Below, one piece after another: positions 36,176-46,229 of a DNA stretch of 64,000 nucleotides. Every line of letters starts with the position of its first letter. Position 1 is the stretch's first letter. Both the position numbers and the translations under genes were made by a program. The notes beneath the pieces are model-generated. The model did no database searches. It was not told where the DNA came from and worked only from the letters and a program-made list of their open reading frames with translations. The DNA lies in contig OZ246009.1 of NCBI GenBank assembly GCA_965230535.1, positions 1,302,001-1,366,000 on the forward strand, written 5' to 3'. This DNA comes from JAUILH01 sp965230535 (GTDB taxonomy: Bacteria > Bacteroidota > Bacteroidia > Flavobacteriales_D > JAUILH01).

Positions 36176-37093
36176 TTAGTCCTTTAAAATCTCAAAACCA
36201 AACTCTTCACTTGAAGTGGTATAGTTTTCCCTGATGTAATTTTCGTCGTCGATTCTGTCATATCTGATCTCGCCAACATATTTTCTACCGTCGAAATAGT
36301 GTAGTCTGGTCAATTGGCCAACCTTTTCGGAAATATGCTCAGATTTCGTTTTAAAAACAGGCATATCGTTGTAAACATCCAGTATATTACCCGGCATGTT
36401 CAAGGATGGGAACACAGGGAAGGCACCCATTAATTTAAATTGTGACGTTTTGTCTTTTTTGTAAAGAAGATAATATAAGTTGTCTTCATCCCAGAAATCG
36501 TTTTTATAACGTTTTTCACTGCCCGAAACAAACCTGAACTCTTCATCAGCCAGTACTTGAATGGAGGTGTCTTTGTACCAGATTTCAATACCAAGTGCAT
36601 GGTATAGAGGAGGGGTCACACCATATATTGAGCAGGTATCATACTGCATGCCATCAAAGCATAAAGTGTATTCAAAAGGCTCTTTATTGGAAGGGTTTAT
36701 GAGTTTAATGTCTTTTAATCCATTATTCAGATCTGGCAGAACTTCATAAAGTGGAGCGCCTGCAATGTGGTGCATTTTATGGTATTGGTCGCCCCCCTTT
36801 TTAGAGTAAATGAATACATCTTCATAAGAACCGCCATACCAAAAATTGAGTAACCAGGCATCTTGTCCGAGAGAATCCGCTCTCACACCTTTTGTATTTC
36901 GATAGGATTCTAACAGTTTATCCTGATCATCAGCCAGCTTGTTAGAGATTTTTTGGACAATTTCACAACAAAAAGCCGCATCCTGAGGATCGTATCCTAC
37001 CAAATCTCCACTTCCCGTTTCACATGGATCGGGCGTTTGGGCCTGAACCTGAAAAGGCACAATAAAAAGGCATATGACAAACAATCTTCTCAC
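36176..37093 (-). CDS. Exported protein of unknown function
   Basis: About 305 aa. I chose the GTG at 37093, which gives a proper signal peptide (VRRLFVICLFIVPFQVQAQ); the ATG at 37141 would add 16 polar residues in front of it. The mature part begins with a cysteine-containing stretch (DPCETGSGDLVG...FCCEIV) and carries one more cysteine pair (YTLCFDGMQYDTCSIYG). No family is recognised. It is AT-balanced like its neighbours and is followed closely by the GNAT gene. Confidence 0.65.
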   Translation of the reverse strand: MRRLFVICLFIVPFQVQAQTPDPCETGSGDLVGYDPQDAAFCCEIVQKISNKLADDQDKLLESYRNTKGVRADSLGQDAWLLNFWYGGSYEDVFIYSKKGGDQYHKMHHIAGAPLYEVLPDLNNGLKDIKLINPSNKEPFEYTLCFDGMQYDTCSIYGVTPPLYHALGIEIWYKDTSIQVLADEEFRFVSGSEKRYKNDFWDEDNLYYLLYKKDKTSQFKLMGAFPVFPSLNMPGNILDVYNDMPVFKTKSEHISEKVGQLTRLHYFDGRKYVGEIRYDRIDDENYIRENYTTSSEEFGFEILKD

Positions 37094-37174
37094 TTGGGCA
37101 ATCTTTCCACTAAAAGTAGCGCATCTGTGGCTAATCTGCAAGTGGAAAAATATGCTTTACATGAAGTTGTGGGC

Positions 37175-39604
37175 TTAGGATTTGACCCTGTTTTGCTCGC
37201 TTTCTGAGCCGGAACCATCATGCTTTTTCTTGTTTGAATTGGATTTCCCAAAACGCATTGAAAAGGCCAGAGAAACACTTCTGGAATCGAACTTACTGTT
37301 CCAGTCTGCATTGGTCTGACTTAGGTTATTGATGATGCCATCGCCCCTTCTCGTGTAGAAAAGATCGGAAGCACTTAAACGCAAACTTCCTCTACCTTTC
37401 ATAACGTTTTTCTGAACACCAAAATCAACCACAGCGTAATTCTTGATAAGCAATTGAGAATATACCTGGTCGTTGGAATATCTACCTATAACATTAAATC
37501 TCCAGCCATTTTTGAATTTAAAACTGTTGGTAAGGCTGGCGTAGACATTTGTTCCGCTGGCGTTGAGTTCTTCTGTGTATAACTGACTTTCAAATTTCAC
37601 CAATGAAGCCTGGGCATAAGCATTGAGTGTATACCATGAAGTCACAGGAATGGTCGCGTTTACAGAGAAAGTCAGGTACTGACTGGTTGAAATATTTCCT
37701 GGTCGGCTGTAATAAATCTCATTTTGAATCTCTAAAGTCTCATTGATGCCATCCTCAATTAGAGCGTAGGAAACAGATGTGCTGATCATGTTTTTATAGG
37801 TGTGTGTCAGAGATAAATTGTGTGAGAAAGTAGGAAGCAAGTTGGGATTTCCAGTATAAAAGGTGAATTTATCCAGCGGGCTCACAAATGGATTTAAATC
37901 CTGAAAGTAAGGACGTTCTATTCTTCTTCCATATGAAAAATTCATTGAGTGGAAACCTGCTGAATCCAGAGCGCGAGCTGCATAGAATGTAGGGAATAAA
38001 GAGGCATAATCTCTGGTGAAGCTTGTATCCGGACTTTGTACGTTCCCCAATTGATGTCCTTTTAGGTTAGTGGCTTCTCCTCTGAGTCCTAATTGAAACT
38101 GTGTTTTCCCAATTGAGCCATGGTAGTTGAGGTAGGCCGCATTGATCCATTCGTCATATAGGAAACGGTTACTTAAATTGTAGTCTGGTTGAGTTACTCC
38201 GGCAATGGTATTGCTGTATATCGCTTCATTGTCTGTTTGTGTGAAAGCTGATTTCAATCCGGCAGAAAAGACCGATCCGTTTTTAAGCGGTTTCGAGTAA
38301 TCAGTTTTGGCCGCATAAATGCTGATTTCAGATGGAATTTCACCGTTAATTTGATCGCTGTATGTCAAGACATCATTAGGATCATATTGAAAATTCTTAA
38401 AATTCTGATCGTTGGTTGAACTGTATTGAACGTAGTCTGCATCTATTGAAAACTCACTCCCAAGAGTGTCTAAGGTTCTGGTGAAATAAAGGCTTACCAG
38501 ATTGTTTCCAAACGTAGTTTCACTGATGTTATCGGCTACCACTCTTTGCAGGAGATTGTCATTGGCATCAGATACTAAAGATGTGTTATCGGTATCCCGT
38601 GTTTGAGGTGTTTGAGATCTTTTATAAGAAACGCCAAGCGTTGTACGATCTGAGGGATAGATGTCGATTCCAAGTCGTCCCTGAAGGTAATGTCCGCTGT
38701 TATTGTTGAAGGAATTTTGATTGAAAGCAGATTGCTCAACACCATTATTATCGAGATAATACCTGTTGATATTCAAATCCTGAAAGCTTTCCCAAAAACC
38801 AGCATTTAAAGCTGTGGCAAAACTGATTTTTTTCTTGTTAAGGTTGAGGTTAAGCGTATTGTTGCTCCCATTGTATCTGCTCCTGCGGTAACTCACAGAA
38901 GTATTTCCATACAGGCCCTTAAGCGTTGTACGTTTAATATTGATGTTAATGATACCACCATTACCGGCTGCTTCATATCTGGCTGGTGGATTTTCAATAA
39001 TTTCTATGTCTTTGATGGAACCTGCGGGTAAAGACCTCAGGTAGTTTTCCAATTCAGATCCCGATAGGTAAGAAGGTTTGTCATTAATATATACTGCAAT
39101 GCCTGTCCGACCTTTTAGTACAATTTGTCCATTTTGATCGACTGTGACACCAGGAGCTTGTTCCAATATCTCAAGTGCATTGCTCGCGGCACTGGCAATT
39201 AAGGCATCCGGGGTAATTACCACTCTGTCTATCTTTCTTTCAACAAAAGGTACGGAACCACTTACTGTCATTTGTGTTAGTGTTTCTTCCGCTTCAGTTA
39301 AAGTAATTTTACCCAACTCTGTGGTTTGACTAACTGCAATTTCTTTGGAATAGTCTTCAAACTCGGTGTGTTTGATTCTTAAAATATAGTTGCCGGCATT
39401 CACAGATGAAAAGAGAAAGGTTCCATCGTCATCAGAAAATTCCGTCTTAACCAGACTCGAATCTGAAGAATTATAAATGGAAATAAGCGCAAGATCAACG
39501 CCCTTTTCATTTTTATCAAGAAGTGTTCCCGTAATATTGAAGGATTCTTGTGCTGAGGAGCTGAATACTGATAGAAATGTGAGTATGGCCAGTGTATATC
39601 TCAT
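37175..39604 (-). CDS. TonB-dependent-receptor-like outer-membrane barrel protein (OMP_b-brl_3 type)
   Basis: 809 aa. After a signal peptide (to SSAQ) comes a carboxypeptidase-regulatory-like domain (FNITGTLLDKNEKGVDLALISIYN, about 22-105), then a plug domain (NALEILEQAPGVTVDQNGQIVLKG...VYINDKPSYL, about 140-210, and IEIIENPPARYEAAGNGGIINI) and a barrel of alternating aromatic strands to the end. This is the OMP_b-brl_3 group, which resembles SusC-like receptors and imports or inserts unknown ligands. The last segment is a polar tail (SNKKKHDGSGSESEQNR). No SusD partner is adjacent, so the substrate is unknown. Confidence 0.88.
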   Translation of the reverse strand: MRYTLAILTFLSVFSSSAQESFNITGTLLDKNEKGVDLALISIYNSSDSSLVKTEFSDDDGTFLFSSVNAGNYILRIKHTEFEDYSKEIAVSQTTELGKITLTEAEETLTQMTVSGSVPFVERKIDRVVITPDALIASAASNALEILEQAPGVTVDQNGQIVLKGRTGIAVYINDKPSYLSGSELENYLRSLPAGSIKDIEIIENPPARYEAAGNGGIININIKRTTLKGLYGNTSVSYRRSRYNGSNNTLNLNLNKKKISFATALNAGFWESFQDLNINRYYLDNNGVEQSAFNQNSFNNNSGHYLQGRLGIDIYPSDRTTLGVSYKRSQTPQTRDTDNTSLVSDANDNLLQRVVADNISETTFGNNLVSLYFTRTLDTLGSEFSIDADYVQYSSTNDQNFKNFQYDPNDVLTYSDQINGEIPSEISIYAAKTDYSKPLKNGSVFSAGLKSAFTQTDNEAIYSNTIAGVTQPDYNLSNRFLYDEWINAAYLNYHGSIGKTQFQLGLRGEATNLKGHQLGNVQSPDTSFTRDYASLFPTFYAARALDSAGFHSMNFSYGRRIERPYFQDLNPFVSPLDKFTFYTGNPNLLPTFSHNLSLTHTYKNMISTSVSYALIEDGINETLEIQNEIYYSRPGNISTSQYLTFSVNATIPVTSWYTLNAYAQASLVKFESQLYTEELNASGTNVYASLTNSFKFKNGWRFNVIGRYSNDQVYSQLLIKNYAVVDFGVQKNVMKGRGSLRLSASDLFYTRRGDGIINNLSQTNADWNSKFDSRSVSLAFSMRFGKSNSNKKKHDGSGSESEQNRVKS

Positions 39605-39830
39605 GTGTGTTTTGGTTTTATCATTGAATACACCAAAATTAAAGACGATACAAAAAGCAAAAAGTTAAAGCGTGTTAATTAAAGTAAAAAGGGATTTAAA
39701 CGGCAGTAGAAACGTGTGAATGGCAAGGAGTAAAAAGGAGCTTTCAGAAGAGAAGTTGGTGGACGGTTTTAGTGCTTGATGAGTGGGGAGTTATTCAAAA
39801 ACACTGAAGTTCATTTTGGCCTGAAAATGG

Positions 39831-40289
39831 CTATTTATTCATTTCAATGATCCAAATCATTAAACCAACAACGGTCGCTATAGGAAGAAGCGCCTGTGCA
39901 AAGCTGAACAAATAATCGGTCCACATGATTTTTCTGTTTCTGGGATACCTTGTCCAAAAACCGCCCATAGGCTCACCACCAATATAACTTGATGCAGATG
40001 TAATACAGGGATCAACTCCTTTCCAGGCCCTAAATAAGCGTCTCAAAACCTCATAAAATACCAGGTATATCGTTGAAATAGACATTAATAATATGGATAA
40101 ACCTTTTTCGATATCCAATACATTGGTCAGCTCAAGTACGATTCCAATTGAAACGGATACCAAAGAAGCGAGCATAAACTTCTTAAATATTTTGGGATTT
40201 CTCAGATCATCTGGCAACACAAAACACAATAAGGCTATGATAAAGGAGTAGCCAAAGGCCGTATATTTTATTAGATCATATCCACTCAT
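39831..40289 (-). CDS. Small integral membrane protein of unknown function
   Basis: 152 aa with four likely membrane segments (FGYSFIIALLCFVLP, KFMLASLVSVSIGIVLELTNV, LSILLMSISTIYLVFYEVL, FAQALLPIATVVGLMIWI). A polar loop carries CITSASSYIGGEPMGGFWTRYPRNRK. No family is recognised. It stands alone between the barrel gene and a large exported protein; 226 nt to the left contain no further gene. Confidence 0.65.
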   Translation of the reverse strand: MSGYDLIKYTAFGYSFIIALLCFVLPDDLRNPKIFKKFMLASLVSVSIGIVLELTNVLDIEKGLSILLMSISTIYLVFYEVLRRLFRAWKGVDPCITSASSYIGGEPMGGFWTRYPRNRKIMWTDYLFSFAQALLPIATVVGLMIWIIEMNK

Positions 40290-40357
40290 TTATTAAGCAA
40301 GATAAATAATCACATGACAGGTGACCGTGGATTCTAAAAAATATGTTTGTCAGGTAA

Positions 40358-43207
40358 CTATTCTATTATAAACTCTTTCCCGCAAGCAGAGTTTTCTTTA
40401 TATACCAATCGCCCTTTAAGAGTATATACGTTGCCCGTAGCGGCAGATCTGGCAATCCACCAACTGGTGCTGCATCTAACATCACTGGATCTTCCACTTA
40501 ATATGTCTGTATTATTGCCCATGTCATTGATAAGAATGAGTTTGTTTCCGGTATTGTTTACCAATCTAACGTAATTGTCGTAAATGTCACTCTGTCCATC
40601 TGATGAGTCTTCACTATCCCCATAATCAGGTTCGGTAAGAGCCAGGTATTCGTTGAGAGATTTTTCTCCTTTTTCCTCAAGGAGTTTTTCCATTTTTGAC
40701 ATGAGATTCAACTCACTTTCAGTTTCTGAGACTAAATCAGCGCCTGCCCATTTTTGATTAAATTCTGGTTTAACTGATACCACCAGATTTTCAGCATTAG
40801 ATAGATAATTTAGGTCAAAAAACACAAGCTTGTTTTGTGCAAGATTATGTTGAACATACTTGATCTGATACTGATCATTTTTCTTTTTAGAACGTGCCAT
40901 AGACACATACTCGTCAGAACCAGTTTGCTTGTGGAGGTCTATATTAATAAAATCGAAAGACTCAATAGAAAGATCTTTTTGATTGAAATAAATTAGGGCA
41001 GGGCAGGTGTTATTGAAAGTGTGCTTATTTCTAAACCCTTTGTTCTTTGGGAATGTTACACCATAAGCATTCATATTGGCAGTCAGTAAATAACCGTTTC
41101 CTTTTGGTGACTTCATTAATTTGGTGTAGGTGTTGTCTCCACTATAGTATATCGCTCCGGGTGTATATTTAGATTCAAGTGTGTATCTGTCGGAACCTCC
41201 CCAGTAAGACACGTTTAAATGATCGCTTTCAGATATTTTCAAATCCTTCCCTGATGAGTTTACTCTTCCAATGCCCACGGAGGTTGAGTTTATTTGATAA
41301 TCGTTATTAGATACAGTCCTTGGCATTTTTGTAGTAAGGTACCAGGAAGGGTTGGCGTTATAGAGAGCAAAGACAATGTCGCCATTATCATCTTCTAACA
41401 TATCGGTAATTTTATAGTAAGCTGTAATTGGATATGGATTTTCGCCATACATGTTCTCCTCATTGAATTCATACAATTTTTGCGTCCAGATGAACCTGAG
41501 TTGTTTTGAATTGCTAGCGTCAATTTTGTGAATGGCAAGGTTCATACTTGTTTCTTTCCAGCCAGAATATCGTCCATCGGCCACAGAGATAACAATATTA
41601 CCATCCTTGGTTCTAATCATCTTTGAATCTAAAGACGCATCTTCCGTAAGTACGTGAATGTCGAATTTCCCCGTTTTGTAATCCCAGAAGACCAAATGGA
41701 TTTTGGATGGAGCATATGCTGATTTGGTGTCAAAATTTCTTTTCTCATAGCCGAGAGCAACGCATCTGCTTCCGGAAAGCTTTTGAATGCTTTTGAATAT
41801 AAGCTTAGTACCCAATTTTTTCGGGTCTAAGTATTGAACCACTTTATATGTGTCAGATGTCTTTTGAAGACGCACCAAAATTCCAGTTCCGGAGGCCAAA
41901 AGATGATTTGAGCCATCAGAAACCAATTCAGTGAAAAAAGTCTCTTTTTTGTCAAGTTGTACTGAGGCAAAATCGACATATTTTTTCTTGATGTTTGAGT
42001 TTGAATAGCTATAAATGGCTGGAGAAATTGCATTGTTTTGGGCATTTCTGTCTCCTCCAACCAATAAAGTTTCGTTGTTCACCCGAGCTACATTAAGAAG
42101 CATTCTGTCATTGTCTTGAGCTTTGATGTAATCTATACTTGTATTGCCATCGGTTAGAAGTAAGCCCATTTTGTTTCCTGTTTTTGAAGAAGCCGCAGGT
42201 TTGCTAACGATTTCTCCATTGGCTTTTTGTTGCTCAAATTTCTTCTGAGCCAAAAGTCGTTGACGCTCACGTTCTTTTTCAGCTTCACGCTCTTTGGCCA
42301 AAAGTTCCTGACGTTTTTTTTCGGCTGCTGCAACCGCAGGATCTATGGTGCAATTAACCGGAAAAGTAAGGCGATCCACTTCTGTAGATTTACCAATAGC
42401 TTTTACAATAACCACAAGCGTTTTATCGGTATAGGCATCACAGTATGGTTCGGCGGTATACTCATAATCTACATCACCGTTGGCTTTCTTAACTCGTTTT
42501 CTTTGTGCTCCACGTACTTCTATGTCATATTCGTTTGGATAGGCTTCTCCTCCTAGGTTTCTTGATTTAATGGTACTGCCATCTTCAGTTTCAATAGTAT
42601 ATGCCACAAAGAATTTTGCTCCACAGTCTATTTTATCGTCGGAGAGTAATTCAATGGAGATCTTCTCCACAGTTTTGTTTCCAATTGAATACTTGGCTTT
42701 ATGTTCGGCTTTTTTTGCGGCAAGAGCGTCTTTTTCAGCTTGCATGTTCTCTATACCCTGCGCCAGATAAGAATTGATCATTTTAGTTACTGCTTTCGCT
42801 TTTCCAGCCTTTTTATTGATGAATCCGGTAATTTCCGAGACTGTATTAGAGCTGCTGTTCAACTCATATTTTACAATGCTATTTCCATCATCAGTGAAAA
42901 AGAGACAAGTGTTATTCGTTTTAGAGAAACCGCTGGACCATTCGGAGCCTGATTTTTGCCAAACATCATGTACTCGTCCATCAATAATTACCTGAGTAGC
43001 CAAGCCTTTGTCGTTCTTTTTTATCTCGACTTTCAGTTTTCTGGAACTAGCCATGAACATACCGTATCCATTACCTACGTAGTTCTTGTATTCTCCATCT
43101 TCCCATTGAGCAGCTATGCGGTTTTGGCTTTTTGATTGTGCTGATAAGTCGGATGAAAAGGCTATAAATAATAGTAGACTAAGTATTAGGTAATGTGTTT
43201 TTCTCAT
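40358..43207 (-). CDS. Large exported protein of unknown function with basic coiled coil
   Basis: About 949 aa. The start was set at ATG 43207, giving the signal peptide MRKTHYLILSLLLFIAFSSDLSAQ; the longer frame from 43282 would overlap the regulator gene. Residues 25-300 are mixed alpha-beta. About 300-335 form a charged helix (AEKKRQELLAKEREAEKERERQRLL), probably a coiled coil, followed by a long beta-rich part with repeated phrases of a propeller kind (LLASGTGILVRLQKT, GNIVISVADGRYSGW). The C-terminal cysteine pair (CSTSWW...SACGKEF) may form a disulfide. No family was recognised; a periplasmic or surface role is likely. Confidence 0.65.
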   Translation of the reverse strand: MRKTHYLILSLLLFIAFSSDLSAQSKSQNRIAAQWEDGEYKNYVGNGYGMFMASSRKLKVEIKKNDKGLATQVIIDGRVHDVWQKSGSEWSSGFSKTNNTCLFFTDDGNSIVKYELNSSSNTVSEITGFINKKAGKAKAVTKMINSYLAQGIENMQAEKDALAAKKAEHKAKYSIGNKTVEKISIELLSDDKIDCGAKFFVAYTIETEDGSTIKSRNLGGEAYPNEYDIEVRGAQRKRVKKANGDVDYEYTAEPYCDAYTDKTLVVIVKAIGKSTEVDRLTFPVNCTIDPAVAAAEKKRQELLAKEREAEKERERQRLLAQKKFEQQKANGEIVSKPAASSKTGNKMGLLLTDGNTSIDYIKAQDNDRMLLNVARVNNETLLVGGDRNAQNNAISPAIYSYSNSNIKKKYVDFASVQLDKKETFFTELVSDGSNHLLASGTGILVRLQKTSDTYKVVQYLDPKKLGTKLIFKSIQKLSGSRCVALGYEKRNFDTKSAYAPSKIHLVFWDYKTGKFDIHVLTEDASLDSKMIRTKDGNIVISVADGRYSGWKETSMNLAIHKIDASNSKQLRFIWTQKLYEFNEENMYGENPYPITAYYKITDMLEDDNGDIVFALYNANPSWYLTTKMPRTVSNNDYQINSTSVGIGRVNSSGKDLKISESDHLNVSYWGGSDRYTLESKYTPGAIYYSGDNTYTKLMKSPKGNGYLLTANMNAYGVTFPKNKGFRNKHTFNNTCPALIYFNQKDLSIESFDFINIDLHKQTGSDEYVSMARSKKKNDQYQIKYVQHNLAQNKLVFFDLNYLSNAENLVVSVKPEFNQKWAGADLVSETESELNLMSKMEKLLEEKGEKSLNEYLALTEPDYGDSEDSSDGQSDIYDNYVRLVNNTGNKLILINDMGNNTDILSGRSSDVRCSTSWWIARSAATGNVYTLKGRLVYKENSACGKEFIIE

Positions 43208-43221
43208 AAATGATTTCTTGT

Positions 43222-44136
43222 TTATTCTTTTATTGGTATTGGCATCACCGGTATCCTGCATTTGAGATTGAAATTTTTCCAACCAGTGTTTTCCGGCCCT
43301 TCAATAAACTCTTCTATTGCGTGATGATATGTTGGGATAAAGTTGCTATTTGGCAGCCATTGTTTGTATAGGTAATGCCAGGCTTCAGTTACTTTCTTTA
43401 ATGAGCCAATGACATGTATAGTAGCATACTGAGCTTTAGGGATTACTCCTAATTCAATAAGGCCTTCACTTGAGTGTGGTTCGTCAATTTTAACAGCAAA
43501 ATCATATCTAAACAGACTTGATGGTGTGGCCTCTATATTGTCTATGGACATACCAAATCTTGTTAGCGATCCTTCAGTTGTGATATTTTTTTCTTTGGCC
43601 CAATTCATCAATTCTGCGTACGACTCTACCAGTCCCGAACCATCTTTTCCGTAGAACGCTCGAGTGAAAGCAATCTGCATTTCAGGTAAGTGTTCCAATG
43701 TGACGTCAAATTCATGTTTTTGAGTCTTAATTGAGTTCTCCACGCGAATGTAGAGGTCGTTTGGACTATTGTCTTGATAAATCCTGCTATTGTGAAGTTC
43801 TTTGTTGGCACGAAACACACTTGGACTCATTTTAAACCTTGCCTTAAATTGTCTGGAGAAGTTTTCTGGAGAGGGAAAACCGCTTTCAAAAGCAATTTGA
43901 TGAATTTTATAGTTTGGTTCATTTTTTAAGAAATACAGAGATTTCTCGAGTCTTAGTCGCAACAATGATTCGTATGGAGACTCTCCGGTAATGGCCTTAA
44001 AAATCCTCTGAAAATGAAACATTGAAAAATTACTTAATTCAGCTAAGTATTCGATATTTATTTCTTCATCAAGGTTGTTGTAGAGATATTCCAGAGTTCT
44101 TGTGATTTTAGCCTGATAGTATTTGCGCTGCTCCAT
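43222..44136 (-). CDS. AraC-family regulator with GyrI-like effector domain
   Basis: 304 aa. The N-terminal 110 residues are the double helix-turn-helix of AraC proteins (LDEEINIEYLAELSNFSMFHFQRIFKAITGESPYESLLRLRLEKSLYFL, then IHQIAFESGFPSPENFSRQFKARFKMSPS). The C-terminal 160 residues fit the GyrI-like small-molecule-binding fold (EHLPEMQIAFTRAFYGKD..., and YATIHVIGSLKKVTEAWHYLYKQWLPNS). The same layout is found in Rob/BmrR-like multidrug-responsive activators. The target is unknown; the gene downstream starts 15 nt away and may be read through. Confidence 0.92.
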   Translation of the reverse strand: MEQRKYYQAKITRTLEYLYNNLDEEINIEYLAELSNFSMFHFQRIFKAITGESPYESLLRLRLEKSLYFLKNEPNYKIHQIAFESGFPSPENFSRQFKARFKMSPSVFRANKELHNSRIYQDNSPNDLYIRVENSIKTQKHEFDVTLEHLPEMQIAFTRAFYGKDGSGLVESYAELMNWAKEKNITTEGSLTRFGMSIDNIEATPSSLFRYDFAVKIDEPHSSEGLIELGVIPKAQYATIHVIGSLKKVTEAWHYLYKQWLPNSNFIPTYHHAIEEFIEGPENTGWKNFNLKCRIPVMPIPIKE

Positions 44137-44235
44137 TTGTTTAACTTTTATTTATGGCAGGCAAAGGTAGTATTGCTGGGCTTAAAGGAACTTAGCTTTA
44201 TTTAAGGTCCAGGAAATCAGATATCTTATCAGAAA

Positions 44236-45717
44236 TTAGTTCCCCGATTTAATAAACCTCTTTACAACATATCGCTCTTTTTCTATAAAACGAATTAGAT
44301 AGGTACCATTTGGAAGATGGGAAAGGTCTAAGTTAAGTTTGTTCTGCACTGGTACCGGATTCATGGTTGTAATCAACTTCCCGTTAATGGTGCTGATCTG
44401 GATTTCGTTTACCACTATATGTTTGGGATAATGCATTGTCAATTGACCTTGAGAAGGATTCGGATAAATGAGATAGTCTCCTTTTGGTTTCTTATCGCTT
44501 ATTTCCAGAATGGGATCAAAATCTATGAGTTGAGGTTGAAACACCAGAGTTTTGGCAATTGAACTATCAGACCAATCACAAAACGTCAGATAAAACTGGT
44601 TGTCGTTTCCAAGAACAAGCGATTGGTATTCGCCATATTCACCGTTTTCAAAGGGAGCTGTATACAAAACAATAGGAGGTGTAAATGTGAGTCCTTCGTT
44701 ACCTGAAGCAATGTATTTGATCCGGAAAGTATCGTTTTCCAATTCATTATATGTTACATGCACAATGCTGTCGTGTGTAATCAGACCTTCTGCATAAGCG
44801 CCATTCCCAATTATGCTTGTGCCTAATTTGTTTCCGTCCTTGTAATGGTAAGAAATAAGTGTAGAGTTGTAATGAGGTCTGTGAGATATGATACCATAAA
44901 AATTAACAGTTGGATTAGAGATGACTTTACTCAGAACACTTGAGTTGGCTTGTGTGGTATTTTGATCTGACAATAGTTGCCCCGACCAATTATTTCCCCA
45001 ATCATCACTTTCTATATGACATGGTCCTTTATAAAAACCACTTCCAAAACTAACATGAATGGAAGAATCTGATCCCCAATTGATATCCGGAATCCCAACA
45101 CCGGTTTGTTGTGGGTTGGGATAGCTAAAGGAAATTGGAGAGCTCCATGTTTGTCCGCCATCCATAGATTTCATGAACTTGATCTCTTGTATTGAGATAC
45201 TGGTTGAATCAAAAGGGTCGCCAAAGACCAGAAAAAGTTGACCATTACCTTTTGAAATCATTTGCGGATAGTCCGGAAAGTAGTTTGAGTATGGAGAACT
45301 TACAAATTGCCAGGTTAGACCGTCATCGGTGGAACGGTATAAATCCAGATAAGTAGTTCTATAAGGGAATGCGACAGAAGCGTCTTCTATTCGCATAAAA
45401 ATGAGGTAATAGTTGCCTATGGCATCTACGGTTATTACAGGATCTATGAGGCGGATGTCGCCCACTGGTAAAATGGTATCTATGGCATTCCAGGAAGCTG
45501 TGTTATTAGTACTTCTGTGAATCAGAATTTGTTCACCGCTGGTAAATAGGGGACTGGTCCTTTTCATGGAACATGAAATAAAGGTACCTGTGATTGGGGA
45601 CTGCACGGTTTCAAGCTCTGCTATGTATTTGGAATTTTGGCTAGAGGTAACTTGAGATGAAAGTGTTCCTGAGAATAGTGAGAAAATAATCAGGAGAAGA
45701 CTGGAAAATTTGTGCAT
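44236..45717 (-). CDS. Secreted BNR/Asp-box repeat protein with type A T9SS sorting signal
   Basis: About 493 aa; ATG 45717 gives the signal peptide MHKFSSLLLIIFSLFSGTLSSQ. Several Asp-box repeats of the sialidase-type propeller are visible: RSTDDGLTWQF, KSMDGGQTWSS, SDDWGNNWSG and a weaker SGNEGLTFTP. Key sialidase residues (the arginine triad) are not obvious, so I do not call it a sialidase. The C-terminus is a type A sorting domain (IYPNPSQGQLTMHY ... LPNGTYLIRFI). It should be exported across the outer membrane and cleaved. Confidence 0.85.
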   Translation of the reverse strand: MHKFSSLLLIIFSLFSGTLSSQVTSSQNSKYIAELETVQSPITGTFISCSMKRTSPLFTSGEQILIHRSTNNTASWNAIDTILPVGDIRLIDPVITVDAIGNYYLIFMRIEDASVAFPYRTTYLDLYRSTDDGLTWQFVSSPYSNYFPDYPQMISKGNGQLFLVFGDPFDSTSISIQEIKFMKSMDGGQTWSSPISFSYPNPQQTGVGIPDINWGSDSSIHVSFGSGFYKGPCHIESDDWGNNWSGQLLSDQNTTQANSSVLSKVISNPTVNFYGIISHRPHYNSTLISYHYKDGNKLGTSIIGNGAYAEGLITHDSIVHVTYNELENDTFRIKYIASGNEGLTFTPPIVLYTAPFENGEYGEYQSLVLGNDNQFYLTFCDWSDSSIAKTLVFQPQLIDFDPILEISDKKPKGDYLIYPNPSQGQLTMHYPKHIVVNEIQISTINGKLITTMNPVPVQNKLNLDLSHLPNGTYLIRFIEKERYVVKRFIKSGN

Positions 45718-45791
45718 TCTTTTTATTGGCAATAATGCCTCAAATGCCTGTTGTATGAGTAAAGCTGGTGTTAAGGTTTTAATAAATGTGA

Positions 45792-46226
45792 TTAATCTGC
45801 TTCCACGGCATCAATCAATGCAACGTTTGTGTATACAAATTCCAGTTGCTTAAAGTGTTCATCCTGATTTTTATAATGATCCAGATTGACATATTTCCCC
45901 GAAACTGAAATCCAGAAATTATCATTGATATTCCGGATACTTGAATACCCAATATATTGTCCTTCTATGTATTCATTGTTTCCATCACCGCATGGAATGA
46001 GAAATGTTGAGCATGCAATGCCCAACGAATCATCCGTAATTGCCTTAAAAACGAGTTCTCCTTTCGGATTAATGACAAGAGTTCCGGTTAGAGTCATATA
46101 ATCTGCATGTTCGACGAGTTCGTCACAATCCATTCTTGCAGGTTGCTTTTTAGATGCTTCATCTTGAGAACAAGACAAAAGTCCGAATCCAATTAGTAAA
46201 AGAGGGAAGAGGTATTTGTTGATCAT
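45792..46226 (-). CDS. Small lipoprotein of unknown function
   Basis: About 144 aa. The leader MINKYLFPLLLIGFGLLSC has a lipobox (LLSC), followed by a charged linker. The mature protein has a second cysteine pair in the phrase GIACSTFLIPCGDGN. No family is recognised; the strand pattern (YMTLTGTLVINPKGELVFKAI, GQYIGYSSI) suggests a small beta barrel. The ATG at 46229 is the alternative start and adds one residue. Confidence 0.7.
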   Translation of the reverse strand: MINKYLFPLLLIGFGLLSCSQDEASKKQPARMDCDELVEHADYMTLTGTLVINPKGELVFKAITDDSLGIACSTFLIPCGDGNNEYIEGQYIGYSSIRNINDNFWISVSGKYVNLDHYKNQDEHFKQLEFVYTNVALIDAVEAD

Positions 46227-46229
46227 CAT

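Noticed and set aside
44236..45717. A true sialidase
   Set aside because: Only Asp-box repeats are clear; the catalytic arginines, Tyr/Glu pair and RIP motif could not be found.
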